Assembly: GCF_014654615.1 (NCBI RefSeq) | Contig: NZ_BNBB01000018.1 | Span: 1 to 64,000 of the forward strand | DNA from: Streptosporangium violaceochromogenes | Lineage (GTDB): Bacteria; Actinomycetota; Actinomycetes; Streptosporangiales; Streptosporangiaceae | DNA: 64,000 nucleotides | Reading direction: 5' to 3' | Shown: in pieces, positions 40,268 through 48,732 of the stretch | Layout of the letters: each line of letters opens with the position of its first letter | How positions within the stretch are numbered: position 1 is the stretch's first letter | Program-made: the position numbers and the translations under genes | Notes under the pieces: model-generated | Databases searched by the model: none | The model's input: only the letters and a program-made list of their open reading frames with translations | What the model was told of the DNA's origin: nothing

Positions 40268-40428
40268 TCCACGCGCCGACCGGCCCGGCCGCGCGTCTCG
40301 CGCGCCGTACGGCGGCCCCCGTCGTGCCCCCTGGGCCGCCCGGCGCGCTCTCTCCCGGAACAACGTGATCGATCCCCTCTGGCGGTGATGTCATGCCCGC
40401 TGTCACCTGCCGCAGGGGATCTCTCACG

Positions 40429-41241
40429 TCAGCCCAGGGCCAGGATGCTCCCGTAGGCGCGTGCCGCCAGGTCGGCGAGGAGGCTGTGCGCGCCGATGGG
40501 GTCGGCGTACTCGACCTCCATCTCCGCGGCCGCGGCGGCCACCAGCCCGAAGTCCCCCTCGGGGCCGATGAGACACGGGGACAGCGCGACGCGCTGGGGT
40601 CCGATGCCGCGCAGCCGCCTGGCCGTGTCCGCGACGGTGGGCGTGCTGTCCAGAGAGGCGACCAGCACCGGCAGCGTCAGGCGGGAGGCGAGCAGTACGG
40701 CCGTCGGCTCCGCCTCCGCCGCCGCCCGCTCGCCGCCGACCGTGACGAGGATGACCGCGTCGACGGGGCTGGAGACGTTGAGCAGGCGCATCCGGTCGGC
40801 CCTGGCGAGCTCCTTCTCGGCCAGGCGCATGTGCAGGGCCTCGGCGAGCAGCGGGTGGGGCCCGAGCGGGGCGGTGACCGTCACCGACGCCTCGGCCGCC
40901 TCGACGGCCGAGGCGATCAGCGGGTCGGCGACCGGATGCGGGCCGGTCAGCAGCGGCACCACGATGGCCGCGACGTCCTCGGGGCGGTCGCGGGCCGCCT
41001 CCTCCAGTTCGGAGGTCAGCTTCTTGCCGTCCTGGCCGAGACCGGCCAGACGGACGTCGATGTGCGGGTTGTCCACCCGTATCAGGGCCGCTATCTCGGC
41101 GGCGACACCCGAGGCGTCGCCGAGCGTGGCCAGCACCAGGGCCGGTGCCTCGGGTGGGAGCTGGGCGGGCACGGGTCTGCGATGCCGGCCCGAGGGCCGT
41201 ACGGGGCGCCCGCGCACGGGGAGGATGAAACTCTCACTCAC
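40429..41241 (-). CDS. sirohydrochlorin chelatase-like (CbiX) protein
   Basis: 270-aa protein with two CbiX-like halves: ALVLATLGDASGVAAEIAALIR, VAAIVVPLLTGPHPVADPL, and later AVILVTVGGERAAAEAEP, VALSPCLIGPEGDFGLVAAA. The metal-binding His of true chelatases (first-strand HGS motif) is absent: here ATLGD and TVGGE replace it, so catalytic activity is doubtful. TATAGT sits 8 nt before the GTG start. Convergent with pgeF. Confidence 0.7.
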   Translation of the reverse strand: MSESFILPVRGRPVRPSGRHRRPVPAQLPPEAPALVLATLGDASGVAAEIAALIRVDNPHIDVRLAGLGQDGKKLTSELEEAARDRPEDVAAIVVPLLTGPHPVADPLIASAVEAAEASVTVTAPLGPHPLLAEALHMRLAEKELARADRMRLLNVSSPVDAVILVTVGGERAAAEAEPTAVLLASRLTLPVLVASLDSTPTVADTARRLRGIGPQRVALSPCLIGPEGDFGLVAAAAAEMEVEYADPIGAHSLLADLAARAYGSILALG

Positions 41242-41387
41242 ATGCGCGGACTATAGGGCCATTTCGTGATGTCCGTAGTTGGAAACGGCGGCGATTCCGT
41301 TACGACATTCCCCCGGGGGTGATTTCCCCGGGATGTAGCGGTCCAATGCGGGGTGAGGCGGGGGCGGCCGGGGGGCGAGGGGCCGGA

Positions 41388-41945
41388 TCAGGTGCTTCTG
41401 TACCCCTCCCACTCGTCCTCCAGGGCCGAGTGGACGACCGAGTCGCGCCAGACGCCGCGGGCCCGCACGTGATGCCTGATCCTGCCCTCCTCGACCATCC
41501 CGGCGACCAGCATCGCGAGCTGGGCGGCGGTGTTGGCCGGTGAGCGGGCGCCCCAGACGCGGTGCAGACGCAGGTGGCGGAAGCCGAACACCAGCATCAG
41601 CCGGATCAGGTCGGTGCCGATGCCCCGGCCCCAGTGGTCGGGCCGCAGTCCCAGGCCGATCTCCGCGCTGTGCGGATGGTCGGCCTCGACGCGCAGCCTG
41701 GCCACGCCGATGGTCTCCAGGTCGTCCAGGTCGACCACCGCCAGCAGGTACAGCCGCCGGGGTTCGTCCTCGGCGGCCCGCAGCGCCTCGGCGACGATCT
41801 CCTCGACCTCCTCGCGGGAGCGCGGGTCGAAGGGCAGGTGCTCGGTGGCCGCCGGGTCGCCGTAGACGGCGTGTAAGGCGTCCACGTCGTCGAAGGTGAC
41901 CTCTCTCAACCGGAGCCTCTTGCCGGAGATCTCAACGTGGCGCAT
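41388..41945 (-). CDS. GNAT acetyltransferase
   Basis: 185-aa RimJ/RimL-type protein: ISGKRLRLREVTFDDVDALHAVYGDP, LAVVDLDDLETIGVARLRVE, AEIGLGLRPDHWGRGIGTDLIRLMLVFGF (acetyl-CoA loop), LHRVWGARSPANTAAQL. Substrate unknown. TAGCGT at 41952-41957 is 6 nt from the ATG, again leaderless. Confidence 0.88.
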   Translation of the reverse strand: MRHVEISGKRLRLREVTFDDVDALHAVYGDPAATEHLPFDPRSREEVEEIVAEALRAAEDEPRRLYLLAVVDLDDLETIGVARLRVEADHPHSAEIGLGLRPDHWGRGIGTDLIRLMLVFGFRHLRLHRVWGARSPANTAAQLAMLVAGMVEEGRIRHHVRARGVWRDSVVHSALEDEWEGYRST

Positions 41946-42210
41946 GCGCAGACGCTAACGCCTTGGAAGTCCTGCGGCTAGAGATCGTCCCGCACGATAA
42001 ACGCAGTGAAAACCACAAACGTATACGAGTCATCCCGCCGGATCCCGTCGGGGGAGATTGTCATCCCAAAGTCGTGACAAAGATGATCTTTCTGGATGGA
42101 ACGCCCCTCTTCCTGGCGTTGCGTCCCCTTGCTTGTCATATGGGCGGGTACGGCGGGTTTTCGGGGAGGGGTTGTCCGCCGCCATGGGCGCGATGGAACA
42201 CAATGGGCGG

Positions 42211-43284
42211 ATGACCTCCTCCGATCTCGACGTCCTGGTGGTGACCGGCCCCGGCCTGGTCGCCGACCCCTCGCTGCTCGCCGAGGTGGCGGGCGGGGAG
42301 TTCGAGGCCCTCGGCGTCGGCGGGAAGGTGACGCGGGCCTCGGACCTGCCCGGCCTGCGGGCCGCGCTGGAGTTTCCCGGCGCACTGGTGGTCCTCCCGG
42401 GCCCGGACCCCGGGGCGCGCGCCCTGGTGTCCGGCTGCCCCCGCGCGGTCTGGCTCGACCTGACGAGGTCCGCCACGCCCGCCGCCCCCGGCGGGGAGGG
42501 AACCGGACGTCTGCACGGGCGAGGGATCGCGGGGCTGACGTGGGCGATCAGGCACGCCGTGCACCGGACGCGCCGGCCCGCGCGCAGGGTCGCCTACGGC
42601 GAGCACCCCGCACAGTGGGCGGAGGCGCGGACGCCGCGCGGGGCCGCGGGGCCGGCGCCCGTCGCGGTACTGGTGCACGGCGGCTACTGGCGCTCCGTCT
42701 GGGGCGCCGACCTGATGGACGCGCTCTGCGTCGACCTGGCCGACCGGGGGTTCGCCGCCTGGAACGTCGAGTACCGGTCCCCGGATGTCCACGGCTGGGC
42801 GGCCACCGTCGGCGACGTCGCGCGGGGCCTGGCGCTGGCGTCCGCCGGCGCCTCGGGCCCCGTCGTGGTGATCGGCCATTCGGCGGGCGGCCAGCTGGCC
42901 CTCCGCGCCGCCGCCGACGACCGCCGCGCCGCCCTCGCCGTCTCACTGGCCGGGGTCCTCGACCTGGTGGAGGGAGACCTGAGGCACCTGGGCTCCGGCG
43001 CGGTCGCCGCGGCCCTGGGCGGATCGGCGGTCGAACTGCCCCAGGTCTACCGGCGCTCCAGCCCGCTGGAGCGCCTTCCCCTGGGGGTGCCCCAGCTCGT
43101 CGTGCAGGGAGACGGCGACGATCTGGACCTGATCGACCTGAACCGCCGGTACGCTCGCGCCGCCGGGGAGTCCGGCGACGAGGTGACCTACCTGGAGCTG
43201 TCCGGCGACCACTTCGACGTCATCGCCCCCGCCTCCCCGATCTGGCGGGCCACGGCCCACGCGATCGCCGCGGCGGTGTTCTGA
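42211..43284 (+). CDS. alpha/beta hydrolase with an N-terminal dehydroquinase-like domain
   Basis: 357-aa protein in two parts. Residues 1-125 (DVLVVTGPGLVADPSLLAEV ... RLHGRGIAGLTWAIRHAVHRT) resemble the outline of a type II dehydroquinase (VLVLNGPNL ... G.GI.GY..AI) but lack its catalytic Tyr, Asn and His motifs. Residues 145-357 are an esterase of the kynurenine-formamidase/BD-FAE type: HGGYW (156-160, oxyanion hole), GHSAGG (222-227, nucleophile Ser) and SGDHFDVI (catalytic His). Start is uncertain; ATG 42211 has a CACAAT hexamer 6 nt upstream, ATG 42184 is possible. It may hydrolyse an arylformamide or small ester. Confidence 0.7.
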   Translation: MTSSDLDVLVVTGPGLVADPSLLAEVAGGEFEALGVGGKVTRASDLPGLRAALEFPGALVVLPGPDPGARALVSGCPRAVWLDLTRSATPAAPGGEGTGRLHGRGIAGLTWAIRHAVHRTRRPARRVAYGEHPAQWAEARTPRGAAGPAPVAVLVHGGYWRSVWGADLMDALCVDLADRGFAAWNVEYRSPDVHGWAATVGDVARGLALASAGASGPVVVIGHSAGGQLALRAAADDRRAALAVSLAGVLDLVEGDLRHLGSGAVAAALGGSAVELPQVYRRSSPLERLPLGVPQLVVQGDGDDLDLIDLNRRYARAAGESGDEVTYLELSGDHFDVIAPASPIWRATAHAIAAAVF

Positions 43285-43288
43285 GGTC

Positions 43289-43741
43289 TCACGCGTCCGG
43301 AGGCGCGGGGGAGAGCGGGCGCCAGGGGACCGGGCTGGACAGGACCATCATGCTCGACGGGTGACCGTACGGCGCGAGCCTGTCGATCAGCTCCTCGAAG
43401 GAGGTCATCGAGGAGGTGGCCACCCGCAGCAGGCAGCAGGTGTCGCCGGTCACCCGGTGCACCTCCAGGATCTCCGGCCAGGCCAGCGCCCGCTCGTCGC
43501 GGAGCACGCAGCGCGGTCCGTAGCACGACATCCTGATCAGCGCGGCCACCCCGCGCCCGGCCAGCGCCGGGTCGACCCGCGCGTGGTAGCCGGTGATCAC
43601 CCCCGTCTCCTCCAGCCGCCGCACCCGCTCGGCCACCGCCGGGGCGGACATGTGCACCCGGCGCGCGAGCTCGCTGTAGGAGAGCCGGGCGTCGCTCTGC
43701 AGCTCGGCCAGCAGGGTCCAGTCCACCGCGTCCACCGTCAC
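43289..43741 (-). CDS. Lrp/AsnC-family regulator
   Basis: 150-aa protein: HTH VDWTLLAELQSDARLSYSELARRVHMSAPAVAERVRRLEETGVITGYHARVDPA, followed by a RAM ligand-binding domain (VHRVTGDTCCLLRVATSSMTSFEELIDRL). The usual effector is an amino acid. It is convergent with the hydrolase gene by 4 bp of spacing. Start may be the GTG at 43735, which has GGAG at a better distance than the GTG at 43741. Confidence 0.92.
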   Translation of the reverse strand: MTVDAVDWTLLAELQSDARLSYSELARRVHMSAPAVAERVRRLEETGVITGYHARVDPALAGRGVAALIRMSCYGPRCVLRDERALAWPEILEVHRVTGDTCCLLRVATSSMTSFEELIDRLAPYGHPSSMMVLSSPVPWRPLSPAPPDA

Positions 43742-43901
43742 GCTCCGTCATCTCACAGCCCGATCGGCGCCGCCGCCTTCCAGCCCGAAGGCCCGAGGGC
43801 GACATCGCCTTTCCCTCATTATCCGTTTCCTGACATATCGCTGATGCTCCACTTCTTTGGATCGCCCGCGAGCGTGGCTGTACGGAGAAGACGGTGCGCT
43901 A

Positions 43902-44033
43902 CGGCTGATGCGCTTCAGCGCCGAGGGCCTGGACGGGCTGGGGAGTCGGCCCGGCGTCGGCCGCGAACGGGGGATCACCGAGGCCGGGCGTTCGCAGATC
44001 ATCGCGCCGGCCCGTATCCGGCCCGCGGCTGGA
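43902..44033 (+). pseudogene. fragment of an IS630-type transposase
   Basis: The frame RLMRFSAEGLDGLGSRPGVG followed by RERGITEAGRSQIIAPARIRP matches the well-known N-terminal region of IS630-family transposases (WIRRFNEEGLDGLxDRPGxGR, ITEAERxxIIALA). It is cut off on both sides, with no DDE domain and no terminal inverted repeats seen. The rest of the 380-bp gap between the Lrp gene and the oxidoreductase gene holds no gene. Confidence 0.55.
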
Positions 44034-44121
44034 GAACGGAGCACTGGCGCGTGCGGGTACAGCGCCGTACCCTCGACGTGAATTCGCTGATCAGCGAGTG
44101 ACGGGCAACAGGGCAGGGAAC

Positions 44122-45054
44122 ATGTTCGAAGGCATGAGGGCGTTCGTCAAGCCGGAGTCCGGGGTCGACAGCATCGAACTGGTGGAGATGGCGGTCCCGC
44201 AGATCGGCGATGACGAGCTGCTCGTGCGCGTCAAGGCCGTCGGCGTCGGTATCCACGATTCCTACTTCCTGCCCGGTGACGTGAAGTACCCGTTCCCGAT
44301 CGGGATCGAGGCGGCCGGTGTCGTCGAGCGGGTCGGCAGCGGCGTCCGTGGTCACCGGCCCGGTGACCACATCGCCTTCGTCAGTTCGATGCAGCCGAAG
44401 GGCGGAACGTGGGCGGAGTACGCCGCGGTCAAGGCCAACTCCCTCATCGTGCCGATCCCCGCGGGGCTGGACTTCGTCGAAGCGGCCGCCGTCCCCGTCG
44501 CGGGCAACACCGTCCTGCGGGCGGTGAAAGCCCTGGATGCGGTGCCCGCCGGCGGTTCACTGTTCATCGCGGGAGGCTCAGGAGCGATCGGCACCCTGGC
44601 CATCCAGGTCGCTCGGGCACGGGGATGGCGGGTCGGCGCCTCGGCCTCTGAACACAATCACGACCACATGCGCTCGCTCGGCGCTGAGGCGGTTGTCGAC
44701 TACCACGATCCGGACTGGCCCGAACAGATCCGGCAGTGGATGCCCGGCGGGGTCGACGCGGCGATGGCGGTTCAGCCCGGTACCGCGATCGACAGCCTGA
44801 GCGTCGTGAGAGACGGCGGAAAACTCATCGCCGTCTCCGGTGACGTCGTGGCTCCGGAGCGCGACGTGCACGTGGAAGCGGTCCCGCACGGGACGGACGT
44901 CCGAGGCGAGCTGACGCGGTTGATGACGGAGATCGCCAAGAACGAGAAGCGCGTGGAGATCGAACGGGTGTATCCGTTCGAGGAGGCTCAGGCGGCCCTG
45001 GCCAAGGTCCAGACCCGGCACGCCCGAGGCAAGCTCGTCCTGCGTCTGGAGTAG
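44122..45054 (+). CDS. NAD(P)-dependent quinone oxidoreductase (MDR family)
   Basis: 310-aa medium-chain dehydrogenase without structural zinc: MRAFVKPESGVDSIELVEMAVP, FPIGIEAAGVVERVGSGV, GTWAEYAAVKA, Rossmann motif LFIAGGSGAIGTLAIQVARARGWRVGASAS, VDYHDPDWPEQI, and the C-terminal GKLVLRLE. It reduces quinones or enones using NADPH. ATG 44122 has GCAGGGAA upstream. Codon use is slightly lower in GC than in neighbours. Confidence 0.88.
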   Translation: MFEGMRAFVKPESGVDSIELVEMAVPQIGDDELLVRVKAVGVGIHDSYFLPGDVKYPFPIGIEAAGVVERVGSGVRGHRPGDHIAFVSSMQPKGGTWAEYAAVKANSLIVPIPAGLDFVEAAAVPVAGNTVLRAVKALDAVPAGGSLFIAGGSGAIGTLAIQVARARGWRVGASASEHNHDHMRSLGAEAVVDYHDPDWPEQIRQWMPGGVDAAMAVQPGTAIDSLSVVRDGGKLIAVSGDVVAPERDVHVEAVPHGTDVRGELTRLMTEIAKNEKRVEIERVYPFEEAQAALAKVQTRHARGKLVLRLE

Positions 45055-45255
45055 TCCGGGGGCGGAAACCGGTTACAACGCGACGATGATCGCCTTGACG
45101 ATCAACCGTCATCCCGCGATCCCCTCTCCCGTGGCTCTCCGGAGCCCTGCTCAGGTCCCGCGGGCGGCGGTCCGGGCCCCACGGGGCGGCTCTTTCCGGG
45201 CGGCGGCCCCGAAAGGGCGCGGAAAGAAAGGAGACGGTAGCGGAGAGCGGGGGTG

Positions 45256-46131
45256 TCACTCTCGGCGGGTGACCGACGAGCGCAGCGCCGCGGTGAAGGC
45301 GGCGAGGGCGGGATGCGCGGCGGCCCCGCGGCGGAAGGCGATCCGCGTACGGCGGCGCATGGGAAGCTCGGTGAGTCTGACCCCCTCCGGTGGATCGGCC
45401 GCCCCCAGCTCGGGCACCAGCGCCACCCCCTGGCCGGCCGCGACCATCGCCAGCACGGCGGCGAAGTCGTCGATGTGGTGGCGGATCCTGGGGGCGAACC
45501 CGGCGGCCTGGCAGGCCCGCACGGTCATCTCGTAGCAGAGCGTGCCGGGCGTCGACACGATCCAGGGGGCGTCGCGCCGCCGTGCCAGTGTGTCGCCGAC
45601 GTCGCCCGAGGCGAGGTACATCGGCTCCTCCAGCAGCGGCTCGGTGTCGAGGGCGAGGTCGGGGGTGGCCGGGACGAAGTCGTACTCGTGGACGAGCGCC
45701 AGATCCAGCTCGCCCGTCCGCAGCCGGGGGGCCACCTCCGCGGGGTCGATCTCGTCCACCATCGGCTCCAGCCCCGGATGCTCCCGGCCGAGGGCGGCCA
45801 GGGCGGCGGGCAGGATGGTGCGGGTGGCGGTGGGGAAGACACCGACCCGGATGACGCCGACCAGGCCCGTGCGCGCCACGGCCAGCTCGGCCGCGGCCTG
45901 CTCCAGCCGTTCCAGCACGGCCTCGGCGTGCCCCACCAGCGCGACCCCGGCCGGGGTGAGCGCCACCCTGCGCCCGGTCCGCTCCAGCAAGGCCACCCCG
46001 GCCTCCCGCTCCAGCGCGGCGAGCTGCTGGGAGACGGCCGAGGGCGTGAACATCAGGGCCTCGGCGACGGCGGCGATCGTTCCCCGGTAGGAGAGTTCGC
46101 GGAGAAGGCGGAGACGTCGCACATCGAGCAT
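45256..46131 (-). CDS. LysR-family transcriptional regulator
   Basis: 291-aa protein with N-terminal winged HTH (LDVRRLRLLRELSYRGTIAAVAEALMFTPSAVSQQLAALEREAG) and a C-terminal LysR substrate-binding domain (VGVIRVGVFPTATRTILPAAL, LDLALVHEYDF, VAAGQGVALVPELG). Divergent from the DapA-family gene over 71 bp, so it probably controls it. TAAGCT at 46138-46143 lies 6 nt from the ATG (leaderless). Confidence 0.93.
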   Translation of the reverse strand: MLDVRRLRLLRELSYRGTIAAVAEALMFTPSAVSQQLAALEREAGVALLERTGRRVALTPAGVALVGHAEAVLERLEQAAAELAVARTGLVGVIRVGVFPTATRTILPAALAALGREHPGLEPMVDEIDPAEVAPRLRTGELDLALVHEYDFVPATPDLALDTEPLLEEPMYLASGDVGDTLARRRDAPWIVSTPGTLCYEMTVRACQAAGFAPRIRHHIDDFAAVLAMVAAGQGVALVPELGAADPPEGVRLTELPMRRRTRIAFRRGAAAHPALAAFTAALRSSVTRRE

Positions 46132-46202
46132 CAGTTCAGCTTAACGGTTTCGGAAGAAAACGGAACTGGACCTGTACGCTCGCCTGCGGCGACGCTGGAG
46201 AC

Positions 46203-47075
46203 ATGACTCTCACCGGCATCTACGTACCCCTGATCACCCCGTTCGCCGAGAACGGCGAGATCGCCCTGGAGGCGCTCGAAGACCTCGCGTGCGCCGCCCT
46301 CGACGAGGGGGCCGCCGGGCTCGTGGCGCTCGGCACCACGGCCGAGGTCGCCACGCTCGCCGAGGAGGAGCGCCGGGCGGTCGTCGAGGTGTGCGCGAAG
46401 GCGTGCCGGGAGCGGGGGGCGACACTGATCGCCGGGGCGGGGTCGAGCGACACCCGCGCCTCCGCCGAGGCGTTGCGCGCCCTGAAGGACCAGCCCGAGG
46501 TCAAGGCGGCGCTGGTCACCGTGCCGTCGTTCGTCCGCCCGTCCGAGGCGGGGGTGCTCGCCCACTTCACGGCGCTGGCCGAGCAGAGCCCGGTGCCGAT
46601 CGTGGTCTACAACATCCCCTACCGCACCGGGCAGCCGGTGGGCGCCGCCACCCTGCGGCGGCTGGGGGAGCTGCCGATGGTGGCCGGGGTCAAGCACGCC
46701 GTCGGGAGCGTCGACCAGGACACCGTCGCGCTGCTCGCCGACCCGCCGGAGGACTTCGCCGTCCTGGCCGGCGACGACGTCTTCCTCTCCGCCCTGCTGG
46801 CCCTCGGTGCCTCGGGGGGCATCCTCGCCTCGGCGCACCTGAACACCGGCCGGTTCGCCGAGCTGGTGGAGGCCTGGCGGATCGGCGACGCCGGGCACGC
46901 GCGGGCCCTGGGACACGGGCTCTCCGTCATGTCGGCCGCTCTGTTCGCCGAGCCCAACCCCACCGTGATCAAGGGAGTGCTCCACGCCCGCGGGCTCATC
47001 CCCACCGCCTCGGTCCGGCTTCCGCTGATCCCGGCGAGCCGGGCGTCCGTCGAGGCGGCGGCGCGCCTGGTCTGA
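46203..47075 (+). CDS. DapA-family aldolase/synthase
   Basis: 290-aa class I aldolase barrel: GIYVPLITPFAENGEI, GLVALGTTAEVATLAEEERRAVVE, the catalytic Tyr in IVVYNIPYRTGQPV and the Schiff-base Lys in MVAGVKHAVGSVDQD. GTTGE of true DHDPS reads GTTAE here, a change also seen in other DapA-like lyases. A divergent LysR gene suggests an inducible catabolic role rather than lysine synthesis. GGAGAC precedes the ATG. Confidence 0.85.
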   Translation: MTLTGIYVPLITPFAENGEIALEALEDLACAALDEGAAGLVALGTTAEVATLAEEERRAVVEVCAKACRERGATLIAGAGSSDTRASAEALRALKDQPEVKAALVTVPSFVRPSEAGVLAHFTALAEQSPVPIVVYNIPYRTGQPVGAATLRRLGELPMVAGVKHAVGSVDQDTVALLADPPEDFAVLAGDDVFLSALLALGASGGILASAHLNTGRFAELVEAWRIGDAGHARALGHGLSVMSAALFAEPNPTVIKGVLHARGLIPTASVRLPLIPASRASVEAAARLV

Positions 47076-47243
47076 CTTCCGGAGCCGGTGAGCCGTGCGG
47101 CCCGGGGCGCGCACGGCACGGCGCCCCCGGACGATCCGGGCGGGTCCGGTCGCGTGAGAGGACGCGGGACCGGACCGCCCGAGACGGATCCGGCCGCGCC
47201 GGCCTCTCGCGCCGGCCCCGCCGTTCTCCGCTCCCGGGAAGGC

Positions 47244-48053
47244 TCAGACGGCCTGGCAGCGCGGGCACCAGAAGAGGTTGCGGCCCGAAAGCACACCGGT
47301 CGCGACCTCGGTGCCGCACACGAGGCAGGGCATGCCCGAGCGGCGGTAGACGTAGACCTCCCCGCCGTGGCCGTCGACGCGGGGCGGGCGGCCCATCGCC
47401 TCCGGGGTGTGCTCCGGCCGTACCGTGTCGATCCGGCCCACCCGCACCCCGTCGGCCATGAGAAGCACGAGGTCGGCCCAGATCCCCTCCCACCGCTCCC
47501 GGGAGAGGGCGCGGCCGGGCAGCGAGGGGTCCACACCCTGCCGGAACAGCGCCTCGGCGCGATAGATGTTGCCCACCCCCGCCACCACCGACTGATCCAT
47601 CAGCAGGACCCCGATGGAGGTGCGGCTACGGCCGATCCGCCGCCAGGCGAGCTCGGGGTCGGCGTCCGCGCGCAGCGGGTCCGGACCGAGCCTGGCGTGC
47701 AGGGCCTTCTTCTCCGCCGGGTCCAGCAGCTCGCAGGTGGCGGGCCCGCGCAGATCGGCGTACTCCTCCGCGTCGCTCAGCCGCAGCCGCACCACGCCCG
47801 TCGGCACCGGTGCCGGCACGGGACCGAAGGTGTAGGTGCCGTAGATGCCCAGGTGGATGTGGAGCCAGCGGTCGTCGTCGAAACCGAGCAGCAGGTGCTT
47901 GCCGTGCGCGTCGGTCTCCTGGAGCACCCGCCCGTCGATCCGGAGGGCTCCTCCGGCGAACCTCCCCTGCGGGCTCTCGGCCCGGACCACGTCTCCGCCG
48001 AACATCCGCCGGTGCAGCGCGGCCAGCCGATGAATGGTGTGTCCTTCAGGCAT
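47244..48053 (-). CDS. nei2: Fpg/Nei-family DNA glycosylase (Nei2-like)
   Basis: 269-aa base-excision repair enzyme: N-terminal MPEGHTIHRLAALHRR (Pro2 nucleophile, Glu3; the MPEGH form marks Nei2), YTFGPVP, H2TH region with VVAGVGNIYRAEALFRQGVDPSLPG and a C-terminal zinc finger CLVCGTEVATGVLSGRNLFWCPRCQ. Removes oxidised pyrimidines and nicks the strand. Confidence 0.92.
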   Translation of the reverse strand: MPEGHTIHRLAALHRRMFGGDVVRAESPQGRFAGGALRIDGRVLQETDAHGKHLLLGFDDDRWLHIHLGIYGTYTFGPVPAPVPTGVVRLRLSDAEEYADLRGPATCELLDPAEKKALHARLGPDPLRADADPELAWRRIGRSRTSIGVLLMDQSVVAGVGNIYRAEALFRQGVDPSLPGRALSRERWEGIWADLVLLMADGVRVGRIDTVRPEHTPEAMGRPPRVDGHGGEVYVYRRSGMPCLVCGTEVATGVLSGRNLFWCPRCQAV

Positions 48054-48162
48054 GATCCGCCCATGATACGGCCCGGCCGCGAGGCCCCCGGGCGGATCGC
48101 GGCCGTTCCGCCCGGGGGTGGCGGCCGCGCCCTCTGGCCCGTCAGGTCCCCGGCCGGAGACC

Positions 48163-48612
48163 TCACGGGCGTGAGGGGCCCATGTGACGGGCCCAGGTGT
48201 GCGCCGCCCCCGCCAAAACGGCCCCCGCGGCGTAGGCGCACAGGTCGTCGGCGCCGAACGTGCTGCCCAGCACCAGCCCGGCCGCCGGGATCGCCGCGGA
48301 GAGCGCGGCCGGGACGGGGGTGAGCTGGAAGAACTCGACCGCCCAGCTCAGCGCCAGCGCGCCGAGCGCGGCCCGCGCCGGGGGAACGCGGGGCCGCGCC
48401 AGCACGATCAGCGTGTGGACGAGCACGGTGTACAGGGCGTCCCCCACGGGTTCGCCGAACCCGCCGCCCGCGACCGCGCGGATCGTCAGTCCGGCGGCGA
48501 CGGTGGCGGCGGCCGCGAGCGCGGCGGGCAGCCGGGCGCGGAGCGCGCCGGGCGGAGGGGGAGGGGACGCGGGGGACATCCGGCTCACGATAGCGAGCGC
48601 GCCGGTGGGCAC
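48163..48612 (-). CDS. DUF2809-type membrane protein
   Basis: 149-aa polytopic protein with about four hydrophobic segments (LPAALAAAATVAAGLTIRAVA, DALYTVLVHTLIVLARPRVPP, AALGALALSWAVEFFQLTPVP, CAYAAGAVLAGAAHTWA). GDALYTVLVH and the WAVEFFQLT motif with LGSTFGADDLCAYAAGA match DUF2809. Role unknown. Start may be the ATG at 48579. Confidence 0.75.
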   Translation of the reverse strand: MPTGALAIVSRMSPASPPPPPGALRARLPAALAAAATVAAGLTIRAVAGGGFGEPVGDALYTVLVHTLIVLARPRVPPARAALGALALSWAVEFFQLTPVPAALSAAIPAAGLVLGSTFGADDLCAYAAGAVLAGAAHTWARHMGPSRP

Positions 48613-48732
48613 CGTGACGGGCCGGCGGCGGGCGTCGTGGCGGGCACTGTGGCGGGGACGCCGCGGGGGGCACGATGGCGAGCGCCGTGGTGGGCGTGGC
48701 CTTTCGCGCTCCGGGCCGGGCGCCGGGCGGGA

